NCBI RefSeq assembly: GCF_001746915.1
Contig: NZ_MJGC01000132.1
Span: forward strand, 1 to 64,000
Length of the DNA stretch: 64,000 bases
Origin: Desertifilum tharense IPPAS B-1220
GTDB taxonomy: Bacteria > Cyanobacteriota > Cyanobacteriia > Cyanobacteriales > Desertifilaceae
Direction of reading: 5' to 3'
Made by a program: the position numbers and the translations under genes. Shown here one piece after another: positions 50,196 to 60,293 of the stretch (the first letter of the stretch is position 1; the number at the start of each line of letters is the position of its first letter). Below the pieces are notes generated by a model. The model was not told the origin of the DNA, did not search any database, and saw nothing but the letters and a program-made list of their open reading frames with translations.

Positions 50196-50227
50196 TTTTG
50201 AATTTTGAACGGATTCAAAATTCAAAA
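50196..50227 (-). promoter_or_regulatory. 14-bp perfect inverted repeat between rpsL and rpsG
   Basis: TTTTGAATTTTGAA (50196-50209) and TTCAAAATTCAAAA (50214-50227) pair perfectly around a 4-nt loop. The arms are themselves TTTTGAA heptads, a repeat type common in cyanobacteria. It stands in the rpsL-rpsG gap and may be a processing site; in the operon's sense strand no T-run of note follows the stem. Confidence 0.65.
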
Positions 50228-50250
50228 CCTCTGAGTCCCGATCCTTCATT

Positions 50251-50625
50251 TTACTGTTTAGGGCGTTTGGCACCGTATTTCGATCGCCCTTGACGCCGAT
50301 CTTTCACTCCAGCAGTATCCAGGGTGCCGCGAATGATGTGATAGCGAACGCCCGGTAAATCTTTAACCCGACCTCCACGAATCATCACCACAGAGTGTTC
50401 TTGGAGGTTATGACCAATCCCCGGAATGTAAGCCGTGACTTCAAAACCAGAAGTTAGGCGGACGCGAGCAACTTTACGCAAGGCGGAGTTTGGCTTTTTG
50501 GGAGTTGTTGTATAAACTCTGGTACAAACGCCACGGCGCTGAGGGCAACTCTTGAGCGCGGGTGACTTAGTTTTCTTCTCGATCTTTTGGCGTTCGCTAC
50601 GAATAAGTTGTTGAATAGTGGGCAT
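50251..50625 (-). CDS. rpsL: 30S ribosomal protein S12
   Basis: A 124-residue S12: MPTIQQLIRSERQKIEKKTK, CPQRRGVCTRVYTTTPKKPN, RVRLTSGFEVTAYIPGIGHN, LQEHSVVMIRGGRVKDLPGV and the basic SKYGAKRPKQ tail. First gene of the str operon; 68 bp after the HesB/IscA gene on the same strand. Confidence 0.98.
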   Translation of the reverse strand: MPTIQQLIRSERQKIEKKTKSPALKSCPQRRGVCTRVYTTTPKKPNSALRKVARVRLTSGFEVTAYIPGIGHNLQEHSVVMIRGGRVKDLPGVRYHIIRGTLDTAGVKDRRQGRSKYGAKRPKQ

Positions 50626-50693
50626 GAGTATGGACGACTGGTGCGACCTAATTTTGAGCTAGACTTTGCAACAAATTCTAATTATGGCAATTT

Positions 50694-51026
50694 TTAGGTG
50701 GATGTGTCAACCGTAAAAGAATGACTGCATCCACAAGTTTGGGTCGCATTCGGGTTGGTGAAGCGAAAACCGCCGCCCATTAAATCTTCTGAGTAGTCGA
50801 GAATCAGGTCTTTGAGGTAGAGCCAGTGCTGTTCGTCTACGAGCAAAGCAATCCCTTGGCTTTCTAGAGCGCGATCGCTAGAGCGCATTTGAGCATCAAA
50901 ATCAATCGTATAAGCCCATCCCGCACAGCCGCCACTTTGGACGCCCAGCCTTAAATAAGACCGAGAGGGCGCATTGGCTTGAAGGCGGCGAATTTCGCTA
51001 GCAGCGGATGGGCTTAAATGAATCAT
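50694..51026 (-). CDS. HesB/IscA-family iron-sulfur cluster assembly protein
   Basis: A 110-residue A-type iron-sulfur carrier. The three cysteines are in place: VQSGGCAGWAYTIDFD near residue 33, and the C-terminal CGCSH pair near 100. Sequence features LSPSAASEIRRLQ at the start and GGGFRFTNPNATQTCGCS. Role: delivery of Fe-S clusters to client apo-proteins. It lies 6 bp downstream of the cupin gene and upstream of rpsL, and could be read into the str operon. Confidence 0.92.
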   Translation of the reverse strand: MIHLSPSAASEIRRLQANAPSRSYLRLGVQSGGCAGWAYTIDFDAQMRSSDRALESQGIALLVDEQHWLYLKDLILDYSEDLMGGGFRFTNPNATQTCGCSHSFTVDTST

Positions 51027-51032
51027 AACTTC

Positions 51033-51467
51033 TTAGCAAGCAGGGGTGGGTTTGTTCGTCCGGGCGTAATCATCTTGATAGCGAACGATATCATCTTCGC
51101 CCAGATATTCCCCATTTTGCACCTCAATCAGCACCAACGGAATCACCCCAGGATTTTCCAGGCGGTGGGGCGTGCATTGCGGCACATAGGTAGACTGATT
51201 GCTGTAGATCACCGTTTCTTGCTCGCCGCACGTTACCTTTGCCGTTCCCGAAACCACAATCCAGTGTTCGCTGCGGTGGTGGTGCATTTGCAGGCTCAGA
51301 CGATGACCGGGTTTGACCTCAATCCGCTTAATTTTATAGCCTCTGCCCTCTTCCAGAACCGTAAACGATCCCCAAGGACGCAATTCAGTTGCAGCAACGC
51401 CTCTAGGAGCAACAGCCGCCGGTAAAGGTAAAACAGGTACTTGAGCCGTTTCTTGAAGTTGGGTCAC
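51033..51467 (-). CDS. Cupin of the phosphomannose isomerase type II family
   Basis: A 144-residue single cupin domain, like the C-terminal part of mannose-6-phosphate isomerase/GDP-mannose pyrophosphorylase. WGSFTVLEEGRGYKIKRIEV, then HRLSLQMHHHRSEHWIVVSG, with His cluster and Glu for metal, and QCTPHRLENPGVIPLVLIEVQ. Start is GTG with GGAGG 8 nt upstream. Sugar isomerisation in nucleotide-sugar supply is inferred. Six bp before the HesB/IscA gene, so co-transcribed. Confidence 0.9.
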   Translation of the reverse strand: MTQLQETAQVPVLPLPAAVAPRGVAATELRPWGSFTVLEEGRGYKIKRIEVKPGHRLSLQMHHHRSEHWIVVSGTAKVTCGEQETVIYSNQSTYVPQCTPHRLENPGVIPLVLIEVQNGEYLGEDDIVRYQDDYARTNKPTPAC

Positions 51468-51656
51468 GATCTAAACCTCCATGAAGTCCAAGAATAATTG
51501 CTGCTGACTCAACGGCACAACCCACCTATGGGTTCAGCCAAGCCAAACATAACAGATCCGTCTAGGGGGGTGTCACCCGCCTGTTGATGATTTGAGCCAA
51601 TTTACACCAACTCTTCATCTCATCCGCAGAAATTTGAAGGAACCTTGAACCCAAGC

Positions 51657-53561
51657 TTAACGAGGTGTAACAAAAATCCCCAAACCATTATGGACGCGGG
51701 CGACATTGCGAGGCGGACGATCGACTAACTGACCGCCTAGATAGAGGCTGGTTGAGCTTCCTCCATCTAAATTGAGCGCTTCAATTGCGCCCATCCGCTG
51801 CATCAGTTGAGCGGTTTCCGCCAAGGTTGGCCCTAGACCATCAGCGCGGTGATGAATCGCCGCTAAGATTAGTGTTCCCCGATCGGTAGTCGCGATCGCA
51901 CTTCGGGGCGCTCTTTGTTGAATAAACGCCTCGCTAAACTGTTCGCCCTTAGCATCTAGCACCACTTGGCGATTTTGGACTAACAGCGGCCCTGCGCCGA
52001 GGATTTGGGGATATTGTTCAAACTCAGCAGGAGTTAAACGACTTTCAATTTGCAGGCGAGTCCCCACACCCAGACCTTGAGCCGCCGCTTGGGAGCCGCG
52101 TACGGCTAAAAGATACCCATCTGAAGGAATGGCAACGGGGGCAGTTCCGGCGACGCCTAGCTGCTGCTGGGCAACGATTGTATTCCCCCGGACAATCGAA
52201 ATCAGTTCGTTATTGGTGAGGGGGGTATAGTTGGGGCCCCATTCTGGGGTATAGCGAGATATCCCCGATTGAACATAACCGCTATTAAGATAGAGGATCG
52301 GGAGGCGGCTTCCTGCGGTCGTTACGAGGGTTTCTTGGAGGCTGAGGCGGGCCATTTTAAACTCGCCGCGATCGCTCCAAGCCATTGCCCCCCGGTTTAA
52401 GATTGGGCCCGATAGCCAGCGATTATCGCGCCGAATCGCTCCTAGGGGTAATTGATTATTGCGATTAAAAAAGCCAGCATTAATGGCGGCGGCGGTTTGC
52501 CAGATGCGAGCGGTATCGACTAGGGGCGCGGTTCCCACCTGGGTTTGAGGGTTGCTCCAAATCGGTTTAAGGGCAATCTCCGCTTGGCGCGGATCGACCT
52601 CTAGCCAAATCACGGGAAAAGCAGAGGAACCGAGGGCGACTTGTTGCTGACGCCAGCGCACCCCAGGAGCCCAAAGAATGTTTTTCTCTTCTAAAGCGAC
52701 GGCGCGGACATCGATAATTAAGCGATTGGGATTGGATAGAGTCCAAACCCTAGGGCGATCGCTAACAGCCGGTAAACCCACTTGCAGCGTCACCACATTG
52801 CCATTGTTACTGAGTTTAAGGGAAGTTAGGCGATTGCCCGGTAGCGGTTTAAACGCTTTAACCAGCGCCGGGGAGACTTGAGCGTCTAGAGTCAGGGTTA
52901 AACTTTGACCCTGTTGTACGACTTGCCAAGGGGTGGCGCGATCGAGATCGATGACAATGCGATCGCCCCAAGCTTGTTTACCCTGCCGAATTCCCACAAA
53001 CGTTGCGGGGGTGGACGTAATATTTAGGGTATTGCCTTGAGCCTGGATTCGCCACCCATTGCGGCTCGCGAGTTCGCTAAGATCCAAATAGCGATATTGA
53101 TTGCTCAGGCGAGTGGGTAAACTCAGAGTCGGTGCGGGCGATGGAGAGAACCACTGAATCGGCTGGCGGGCTAGATCGTTACTGCTGAGTAACTCAACGC
53201 CCAAAATTTGCATCAATCCTGCATCGCTCATCCAGAAACGGGTTTCATTTCCCTGTTGCCACTGGCTCCAAGCCCCGGTTAAAGTCCGACCATTGAGAAC
53301 AACTTGCGTCCCTTGTTGCAGCACGGTGGGGGCTTGCGCCCAGATGATTTGAGCGGGGGGGAGTTGGGGGCTGAGTAAAGTGGCGAGTTGCGCGGTGGCA
53401 TTGGGTTCTGAGGAATCGACTTGGGAGGCGGTTAAGCTAATTAAGGCAGAAACGGCGATCGCCCTGAGCGAGCGATAATGACGCGGTTCTCGGTGCTTTG
53501 GCTGGGCGCAAGAGCGAGGTTTCCTAGAAAAGGGGCGAGAAGAGTTCTGAGTCTGTCCCAT
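51657..53561 (-). CDS. Phosphodiester glycosidase family protein with AMIN-like domain
   Basis: A 634-residue exported protein. After a basic N-terminus (residues 1-28) comes a hydrophobic signal (SLRAIAVSALISLTASQV) and a region with AMIN-like repeats (about 150-290; RIVIDLDRATPWQVVQQGQS, NRLIIDVRAV), which may anchor to peptidoglycan. The C-terminal half (about 330-634) is the NAGPA-like phosphodiester glycosidase domain: AAINAGFFNRNNQLPLGAI, YLNSGYVQSG, and GAIEALNLDGGSSTSLYLGG with the terminal DGG motif. Periplasmic or cell wall role inferred. Monocistronic; its stop is 190 bp from the cupin start. Confidence 0.88.
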   Translation of the reverse strand: MGQTQNSSRPFSRKPRSCAQPKHREPRHYRSLRAIAVSALISLTASQVDSSEPNATAQLATLLSPQLPPAQIIWAQAPTVLQQGTQVVLNGRTLTGAWSQWQQGNETRFWMSDAGLMQILGVELLSSNDLARQPIQWFSPSPAPTLSLPTRLSNQYRYLDLSELASRNGWRIQAQGNTLNITSTPATFVGIRQGKQAWGDRIVIDLDRATPWQVVQQGQSLTLTLDAQVSPALVKAFKPLPGNRLTSLKLSNNGNVVTLQVGLPAVSDRPRVWTLSNPNRLIIDVRAVALEEKNILWAPGVRWRQQQVALGSSAFPVIWLEVDPRQAEIALKPIWSNPQTQVGTAPLVDTARIWQTAAAINAGFFNRNNQLPLGAIRRDNRWLSGPILNRGAMAWSDRGEFKMARLSLQETLVTTAGSRLPILYLNSGYVQSGISRYTPEWGPNYTPLTNNELISIVRGNTIVAQQQLGVAGTAPVAIPSDGYLLAVRGSQAAAQGLGVGTRLQIESRLTPAEFEQYPQILGAGPLLVQNRQVVLDAKGEQFSEAFIQQRAPRSAIATTDRGTLILAAIHHRADGLGPTLAETAQLMQRMGAIEALNLDGGSSTSLYLGGQLVDRPPRNVARVHNGLGIFVTPR

Positions 53562-54516
53562 GCATGTTGTCCTTATGAGGAGCGGAATCTAAGCTCAAAT
53601 AGCCTTCTCCGCATCTGTAAACTGACTTCCGCCAAGCGCGGTGAAAAATAGTTAGGGGTTAACTGCGCGGCTTAGGTGAGAAATCGAGCCGCCGCAATCG
53701 AGAGATCTGAACGATCCAGGCAACCTTATCAATTTTGGCGACTGGAGTTCGCCAAGTGCCATAGCCGGGGTAAAAGTGTCGCAATTCGTTAAAGTTGCGA
53801 TCGCTTTCCTGACGAGATTGCCGCATGGAGATGTTAAAATCCCCTGACGCTCTCTCGATTCTTTGACCGCATAATAGAAAAACAGTGCCAAGCAAGCGAC
53901 AAGATCGCGCCCGCAAAATCTTCGACCCACTCGATCGGCTTTGCCCTAAACCCTCTAAAATGGCTTCCATCTTTGCGATCGCCCCTACTTTATGGGTGCT
54001 AGATCTCGCTTTGACTCCGACCGCAGTCACAGGGATTGTCAGAAGCTAAGAAATTTTTTAGAATCTTAGCTCTATCCCTTGAGCGCCGAGTTAACCACCC
54101 AATCGAGATTAACGATTTGCATCGCGTGCCGATCTGTTAATCGCGAGCTGCCTAGTTTAATTGAAACTCGATGTGGCAACCCCTCTCTCAATCAGATGCT
54201 TTGGGGATTAAAGCAGGAGATAACGGGTTTTGCAACATTCCTGATGAGTGTTGTTTAATTCTCTTAAAAATTGCGATTTTCATCCGCAAGATCGCGATCG
54301 CCCGATCTCCGTCCCCCGCTCCAACAACTGTAAACCTTCGTTCCACCAGTCAATCCCTTGCAGAATCTTATTAATTCAAGTCAACTCAAGCCTAAATATT
54401 GGATAAAGAAACGGGTCATTATTGTCGATTTTTATGAATATTAAATCTTGATTTTGGAACGCTTTTATTCCTCACAATTGAGCCTTCAATTACTGATTTT
54501 TCAGGATTAATAATAG
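53562..54516. other. Long gap between divergent genes, no gene recognised
   Basis: The 955-bp gap between the glycosidase and gltB contains no convincing coding frame. Open frames at 53659-54030 (minus), 53885-54049 (plus) and 54171-54374 (plus) lack good ribosome binding sites and recognisable sequence. The AT-rich part at 54380-54510 probably holds the gltB promoter; I see no NtcA-type GTA-N8-TAC site there. HIP1 sites are frequent. Confidence 0.5.
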
Positions 54517-57500
54517 ATGAATCCATCTTCCCCCCACATGAACAACAACGCAGGTCAAAATAACCCAATGAAATTAGAAGCAGGTGCGGCTGGTTTTGCA
54601 GGACAACCTTGGCTCGTAGAAGAAAGAGATGCGTGCGGCGTCGGTCTTATTGCGGATCGATTGGGACGCGCTAGCCACGATCTCATTGTTAAATCGTTAT
54701 CCGCTTTAACCTGCTTAGAGCATCGGGGCGCTTGCAGTGCAGACCGCGACTCAGGCGATGGTGCGGGTTTAATGACAGCCCTTCCGTGGGATTTATTTTC
54801 TCAATGGTTTGCTCAACAAAACCTCGCGATGCCGACCCCTCAAAACATGGGTGTGGGAATGGTGTTTTTCCCTCAAGATGCAGCGGCGGCTGAGGTTTGT
54901 CGGGCGATTGTGGAAGAGGTGATTCAAGCCGAGAATCTCCAATTATTAGGTTGGCGAAAAGTACCCGTTAAACCTGAAGTTTTAGGGAAACAAGCAGCGG
55001 AAAATCAACCGCAAATTGAGCAAATTTTTGTCGCTTCCGAAAGTTTGCAAGGGGAAGCCTTAGAACGGGAACTGTATTTAGTTCGCAAGCGGATTGAAAA
55101 AAACGTCACGCAAAAAGTAGCAGAAACGAAAGATAGTCCGGGCAACGAGCGAGACTTTTATATCTGCTCTTTGTCTAGCCGCCAAATTATCTATAAAGGG
55201 ATGGTGCGGTCGGCGGTATTGGGCGAATTTTATCTCGATCTTCAACAAGAAACCTATACCAGTCCTTTTGCGATTTTCCACCGTCGCTTTAGTACGAATA
55301 CGATGCCCAAGTGGCCGCTAGCTCAACCCTTGCGGTTGCTCGGCCATAATGGTGAAATTAATACCTTGCTGGGCAACCTCAACTGGGTAATGGCACGGGA
55401 AGCCGATATGCGATCTGAGGCTTGGGGCGATCGCTTCCACGAACTGCGTCCCCTGGTGAACCCCAACAATAGCGACTCCGCCAACCTCGATAACGTTATG
55501 GAGTTGATGGTACGCTCAGGGCGATCGCCGCAAGAAGCGCTGATGATCCTCGTCCCGGAAGCCTACAAAAATCAACCCGAACTGGCGAACCGCCCGGAAA
55601 TTGTAGACTTTTACGAATACTACTCCGGCATTCAAGAACCCTGGGATGGCCCCGCTTTAATCGTCTTCAGCGAGGGAACCACCGTCGGCGCAACCCTCGA
55701 CCGGAATGGCTTGCGTCCCGCCCGCTACTGCGTCACCCAAAGCGGTTATGTGGTCGTTTCCTCCGAAGCTGGCGCGGTCGAATTAGATGAAGCCGACATC
55801 ATTGAAAAAGGACGCCTCGGTCCCGGACAAACGATCGCCATCAACCTCGAAACCCACGAACTGCTGCACAACTGGGAAGTCAAAGAGCAGATCGCCCAAA
55901 ACGCCCCCTACGGTCAGTGGCTGAAACAATACCGCCACACCTTAGAGCATCGTCCGTTTAACACCGAAGCGCAATTCGACGCAACCGAATTGCTAGCCCA
56001 TCAAACCGCCTTTGGCTACACGGCGGAAGACGTGGAAATGATCGTCGAAGAGATGGCGGGAACTGGGAAAGAACCGACCTTCTGTATGGGCGACGACACC
56101 CCCCTAGCCATCCTCTCCCGCAAACCCCACGTCCTCTACGACTACTTTAAACAGCGGTTTGCCCAAGTCACCAACCCGGCCATTGACCCCCTGCGGGAAA
56201 GCTTGGTGATGTCCTTGAGTATGCCATTAGGCGATCGCGGGAACCTCTTAGAAGCTACCCCCGAACTCGCCCGTCAACTGAGGCTGGATAGCCCCGTTCT
56301 CAACGACGCCGAACTCACCGCGATCGCTAACGGAGAATGGGCAACCGGAAACGGCGGTACCCCCAACCTCTTCCCCAGCGTCACCCTATCGACCCTGTAC
56401 AGCCTGGAAAGCGGCCCGGAAGGGTTGGCCAAAGCTGTAGAAGAGTTACGCGATCGCGCCGCCCAAGCCGTCCGCCAGGGCGCAAAAATCCTGATCTTGA
56501 GCGATCGCGCCAGTACCCTTGCTGCTGAAACCACCTATATTCCCCCCCTCCTCGCCGTGGGGGCCGTTCACCATCACCTGATCCGCCAAGGCCTCCGCTG
56601 TCACGCGTCCCTCGTCGTGGATACTGCCCAATGCTGGAGTACCCATCACTTCGCCTGCCTAATTGGGTTCGGGGCGTCCGCCGTTTGCCCCTATTTGGCG
56701 CTAGAAACCGTGCGTCACTGGTGGGCGGATGGTAAGACACAAAGCCTGATGGAACGGGGTAGAATCGCCTCCCTGACCGTGGAGGAAGCCCAAAAGAACT
56801 ATCGCAAGGCGACTGAAGCCGGGTTATTGAAAATCCTCTCAAAAATGGGGATTTCTTTACTCACCTCCTATCATGGGGCGCAAATCTTTGAAGCCATTGG
56901 TATTGGCCCCGATTTATTACAGTTGGGCTTTGCTGGAACCACCTCGCGCCTCGGCGGGTTAAGCGTGGCGGAACTAGCTAGCGAAACCATCGCCTTCCAC
57001 CAACGGGCGTTCCCGGAATTAAATAGCAAAAAGCTGGAAAACTTCGGCTTCTTCAACTACCGTCCGGGCCTGGAATACCATATGAACAGCCCGGAAATGG
57101 CAAAAGCGCTGCATAAAGCCGTTGAGTCTGCCCAATACGACCACTATCAGGTTTACCAGCAATCGCTGCAAGGTCGTCCGGTGACAGCACTGCGAGATTT
57201 ACTTGACTTTAAATCCGATCGTTCGCCGATTGCCATTGAAGAAGTTGAACCCGTCGAAGAGATTGTCAAACGCTTCTGTACTGGGGCGATGTCTTTGGGG
57301 GCGCTATCTCGCGAAGCCCATGAAGTATTAGCGATCGCCATGAACCGGATCGGCGGTAAATCTAACTCTGGGGAAGGCGGCGAAGACCCGATCCGCTTTA
57401 ATGTCCTCAATGATGTGGATGGTGAAGGTCGTTCTCAACTTTTACCCCATCTCAAGGGATTGAGAAACGGCGATACCGCCTCCTCTTCGATTAAACAGGT

Positions 57501-59223
57501 GGCTTCCGGTCGCTTTGGCGTCACCCCAGAGTACCTGATGAACGCCCACCAAATTGAAATTAAGGTGGCGCAAGGGGCAAAACCAGGCGAAGGCGGTCAG
57601 CTTCCGGGTAAGAAAGTCAGCCCGTATATCGCCATGCTGCGCCGTTCTAAAGCTGGCGTTCCCCTAATTTCACCGCCGCCCCACCACGATATTTACTCGA
57701 TTGAAGACCTCGCGCAACTGATTTTTGACTTGCATCAAATTAATCCCCAGGCGCAAGTCTCCGTCAAACTGGTGGCCGAAATTGGCATTGGTACCATTGC
57801 AGCAGGTGTGGCGAAGGCGAATGCGGATATTATCCAAATTTCCGGTCACGATGGCGGTACCGGGGCGTCTCCCTTGAGTTCTATTAAGCACGCGGGTGTT
57901 TCTTGGGAGTTGGGCGTTACGGAAGTCCATCGCGTGTTGATGGAAAATGGTTTGCGCGATCGCGTCCTCCTGCGGGCCGATGGGGGCATTAAAACCGGAT
58001 GGGATGTGATGATGGCCGCCTTAATGGGCGCTGAGGAATACGGCTTTGGTTCGATCGCCATGATCGCCGAAGGCTGCATTATGGCGCGGATCTGCCATAC
58101 CAATAACTGTCCGGTTGGGGTGGCGACGCAGCAAGAAAAACTGCGGGCGCGGTTTAGCGGTATTCCCGAACACGTGGTTAATTTCTTCTACTTCATCGCC
58201 GAAGAAGTGCGGTCTTTGTTGGCGCGGTTGGGCTATCGTCGTTTAGATGAAGTTATCGGTCGGGCGGACTTGCTGACAACCAACTCGAATGTCAGCTTGA
58301 CGAAAACTCAATCTTTGAATTTGGGTTGTTTACTCAACTTACCCGATACCAAGAGCGATCGCAGTTTCCTCCAACACGAAGCCGTTCACAGCAATGGCCC
58401 AGTTTTAGATGACCAACTCTTAGCCGATCCGGACATTCAAGCGGCGATCCAATCTCAAGGAACCGTTGAAAAGAATGTCGGCGTCGTCAATACCGACCGT
58501 ACCATCGGGACGCGCCTAGCAGGTGCGATCGCCCGTCAGTATGGTAACAATGGCTTTGAAGGCGATATTACCCTGAAATTTAAAGGCAGCGCCGGACAAA
58601 GTTTCGGGGCGTTTATCCTACCGGGAATGACGCTGATCCTGGAAGGGGAAGCCAACGACTATGTAGGAAAAGGCATGAATGGCGGCGAAATTATTATTAA
58701 AACCGCCCCCGAAAGCTCCTTTGTTGCCGCCGATAATGTGATTGTGGGTAATACCTGCCTCTACGGGGCGACAGGTGGAACCCTATTTGCCCAAGGGAAA
58801 GCGGGCGAACGGTTCGCGGTTCGCAATTCCCAAGGGAAAGCAGTCATTGAAGGCGCGGGCGATCACTGCTGCGAATACATGACGGGTGGCGTGATCGTCG
58901 TTCTGGGTAAAGTGGGCCGCAACGTCGGCGCGGGGATGACGGGCGGTTTGGGCTATTTCCTCGATGAAGATGGCACTTTCCCCGAACACATCAACCCGGA
59001 AATTGTCAAACTGCAACGCGTCAGCACCCCAGCAGGAGAACAGCAACTCAAGGACTTGATCGCAGCCCACGCCGATCGCACGGGTTCGGAAAAAGCCAAA
59101 ATGCTATTAGCAAATTGGGAAGTTTCCTTGAGTCAATTCTGGCAGGCGGTTCCGCCTTCGGAAGCTGATAGCCCAGAAGCCAGCGAAGGTTCTGCGGCGA
59201 AGGTGCCCGTACCGGCTTCTTAG
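54517..59223 (+). CDS. gltB: Ferredoxin-dependent glutamate synthase
   Basis: A 1568-residue Fd-GOGAT (also called glsF), forming two glutamates from glutamine and 2-oxoglutarate with reduced ferredoxin; central in ammonium assimilation. N-terminal amidotransferase with catalytic Cys40 in ERDACGVGLIAD, so residues 1-39 would be removed; an internal ATG (residue 18) is possible. Synthase domain with the FMN and 3Fe-4S region: cysteines at 1187, 1193 and 1198 in GCIMARICHTNNCPVG. C-terminal glutamate synthase beta-helix: GNTCLYGATGGTLFAQGKAG and TGGVIVVLGKVGRNVGAGMT. Weak ribosome binding site. Two hairpins follow its stop. Confidence 0.97.
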   Translation: MNPSSPHMNNNAGQNNPMKLEAGAAGFAGQPWLVEERDACGVGLIADRLGRASHDLIVKSLSALTCLEHRGACSADRDSGDGAGLMTALPWDLFSQWFAQQNLAMPTPQNMGVGMVFFPQDAAAAEVCRAIVEEVIQAENLQLLGWRKVPVKPEVLGKQAAENQPQIEQIFVASESLQGEALERELYLVRKRIEKNVTQKVAETKDSPGNERDFYICSLSSRQIIYKGMVRSAVLGEFYLDLQQETYTSPFAIFHRRFSTNTMPKWPLAQPLRLLGHNGEINTLLGNLNWVMAREADMRSEAWGDRFHELRPLVNPNNSDSANLDNVMELMVRSGRSPQEALMILVPEAYKNQPELANRPEIVDFYEYYSGIQEPWDGPALIVFSEGTTVGATLDRNGLRPARYCVTQSGYVVVSSEAGAVELDEADIIEKGRLGPGQTIAINLETHELLHNWEVKEQIAQNAPYGQWLKQYRHTLEHRPFNTEAQFDATELLAHQTAFGYTAEDVEMIVEEMAGTGKEPTFCMGDDTPLAILSRKPHVLYDYFKQRFAQVTNPAIDPLRESLVMSLSMPLGDRGNLLEATPELARQLRLDSPVLNDAELTAIANGEWATGNGGTPNLFPSVTLSTLYSLESGPEGLAKAVEELRDRAAQAVRQGAKILILSDRASTLAAETTYIPPLLAVGAVHHHLIRQGLRCHASLVVDTAQCWSTHHFACLIGFGASAVCPYLALETVRHWWADGKTQSLMERGRIASLTVEEAQKNYRKATEAGLLKILSKMGISLLTSYHGAQIFEAIGIGPDLLQLGFAGTTSRLGGLSVAELASETIAFHQRAFPELNSKKLENFGFFNYRPGLEYHMNSPEMAKALHKAVESAQYDHYQVYQQSLQGRPVTALRDLLDFKSDRSPIAIEEVEPVEEIVKRFCTGAMSLGALSREAHEVLAIAMNRIGGKSNSGEGGEDPIRFNVLNDVDGEGRSQLLPHLKGLRNGDTASSSIKQVASGRFGVTPEYLMNAHQIEIKVAQGAKPGEGGQLPGKKVSPYIAMLRRSKAGVPLISPPPHHDIYSIEDLAQLIFDLHQINPQAQVSVKLVAEIGIGTIAAGVAKANADIIQISGHDGGTGASPLSSIKHAGVSWELGVTEVHRVLMENGLRDRVLLRADGGIKTGWDVMMAALMGAEEYGFGSIAMIAEGCIMARICHTNNCPVGVATQQEKLRARFSGIPEHVVNFFYFIAEEVRSLLARLGYRRLDEVIGRADLLTTNSNVSLTKTQSLNLGCLLNLPDTKSDRSFLQHEAVHSNGPVLDDQLLADPDIQAAIQSQGTVEKNVGVVNTDRTIGTRLAGAIARQYGNNGFEGDITLKFKGSAGQSFGAFILPGMTLILEGEANDYVGKGMNGGEIIIKTAPESSFVAADNVIVGNTCLYGATGGTLFAQGKAGERFAVRNSQGKAVIEGAGDHCCEYMTGGVIVVLGKVGRNVGAGMTGGLGYFLDEDGTFPEHINPEIVKLQRVSTPAGEQQLKDLIAAHADRTGSEKAKMLLANWEVSLSQFWQAVPPSEADSPEASEGSAAKVPVPAS

Positions 59224-59231
59224 GGCTGAAG

Positions 59232-59266
59232 TTCCCAGTTCCAACGATTAAACTCGGAACTGGGAA
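59232..59266 (+). terminator. First hairpin after gltB
   Basis: TTCCCAGTTCC (59232-59242) and GGAACTGGGAA (59256-59266) pair perfectly around a 13-nt loop, 8 bp after the gltB stop. No T-run follows; it may stabilise the 3' end or act with the next hairpin. Confidence 0.65.
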
Positions 59267-59285
59267 TGGGCAAGTCTGAAAATCT

Positions 59286-59318
59286 AAAGCGTGGGAGAGT
59301 TAATTTCCCACGCTTTTT
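59286..59318 (+). terminator. Rho-independent terminator of gltB
   Basis: AAAGCGTGGGA (59286-59296) pairs with TCCCACGCTTT (59306-59316) around a 9-nt loop and ends in TTTTT. It is a textbook terminator and works on either strand because of the A-run on the 5' side. Confidence 0.9.
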
Positions 59319-59336
59319 AAGATCGCTGACAAATAT

Positions 59337-59416
59337 TTATAGCTGTAGCCATAACGGTTAGGACAAGCTGAACTGCGACTAAAGATTAACCTGACTGAGG
59401 ATTCAGCACTTTGCTC
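59337..59416. repeat. Dispersed repeat, second copy
   Basis: The segment from TTATAGCTGTA through GGTTAGGACAAG and GAACTGC to TTCAGCACTTTGCTCT resembles 17664-17763, allowing for indels; the heptads of that copy are reduced to one here. Beyond it, 59417-59722 shows no gene, only short HIP1-containing sequence. Confidence 0.55.
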
Positions 59417-59722
59417 TAAATGTCCCAATATCGCACGTTATGTAAAACTAGCTTGACTTCTCTGACTTAATCTGTACAAGTTCTAGGACCCTGAAGGGAA
59501 AAGCGCTTTCCTGGAATTTGTACCCATGACAACCCATCTCTAGGGTTTAGCGATTCAACGCGGCTACGACTCCGGACATCGATCCAACTGCTGAAGAGAT
59601 TCACTATCGATTGTGTCTCAACGTTGCTAGCCGATCGAGCTGATGACAGCATTCTACTTGACTGCGGCGATCTGTCAATTCCGGATATTGCGATCGCTTG
59701 ACGCTACGGATCGGAGATCCCC

Positions 59723-60145
59723 TTACTCGTCGTCGCTATTCTCAAATTCCGGAGGATGGGCAAAGATTTTACCCAGTAAGAATTTAGGAGAAAATGGCTT
59801 GCATTCCCGGAGTTCGGCTTTAAATTCAGCTTGTTTTTCAACCGGGACAAAGCAGATGGCGGTTTGGTTGACTCCTCCCATAATTTCCATTGCACAACTC
59901 ACCAGCGTTGGAACATATTCCGTCAGCAGTTGAGCAGACTCTTGATCGGGAGCGATGATAAATAGAGTTTGTACCCCGGTAGGACTAGGGGCGATCCCAA
60001 ACGTGCATTCGCTCAATAGGGTTTGCATGGCGCGGTTATTGTCGCGATCGCCTGCTCGAACGCAGGATTGATAGAAACGATTAAATAGAGCTTGATAGAA
60101 CGATTGGGTTAGAAGTTGATCGTCGAATTCAGATTTAGATAACAT
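59723..60145 (-). CDS. Conserved hypothetical protein
   Basis: A 140-residue soluble protein beginning MLSKSEFDDQLLTQSFYQAL. Start at 60145 is chosen because AAGG lies 7 nt upstream; the frame to 60265 adds basic residues of little sense. Segments: CVRAGDRDNNRAMQTLLSEC, TFGIAPSPTGVQTLFIIAPD, TLVSCAMEIMGGVNQTAICF. Mixed alpha-beta; the family is not recognised, though it has the look of a conserved cyanobacterial protein. The gene is alone, 148 bp downstream of panC-cmk. Confidence 0.65.
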   Translation of the reverse strand: MLSKSEFDDQLLTQSFYQALFNRFYQSCVRAGDRDNNRAMQTLLSECTFGIAPSPTGVQTLFIIAPDQESAQLLTEYVPTLVSCAMEIMGGVNQTAICFVPVEKQAEFKAELRECKPFSPKFLLGKIFAHPPEFENSDDE

Positions 60146-60293
60146 AATCAGCCTTGAATGAAACTTGGGGTTTGCGAGATCGGGTTGCTTCTTCTTATAG
60201 AATGGACGATTTCGCTCAAGAAAAGTGCGATCTTTGGCAATTTGGCACTTGACATCAAGCACCAAATTGTGAGATCCCGGTCACTAATCGCGC

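Noticed and set aside
53885..54049. 54-codon plus-strand frame starting GTG
   Set aside because: No ribosome binding site, no family resemblance; likely chance in a long gap.
54171..54374. 67-codon plus-strand frame
   Set aside because: Composition is unlike a folded protein and there is no ribosome binding site.
54380..54516. NtcA binding site (GTA-N8-TAC) upstream of gltB
   Set aside because: Looked for and not found in the 130 bp before the start codon.
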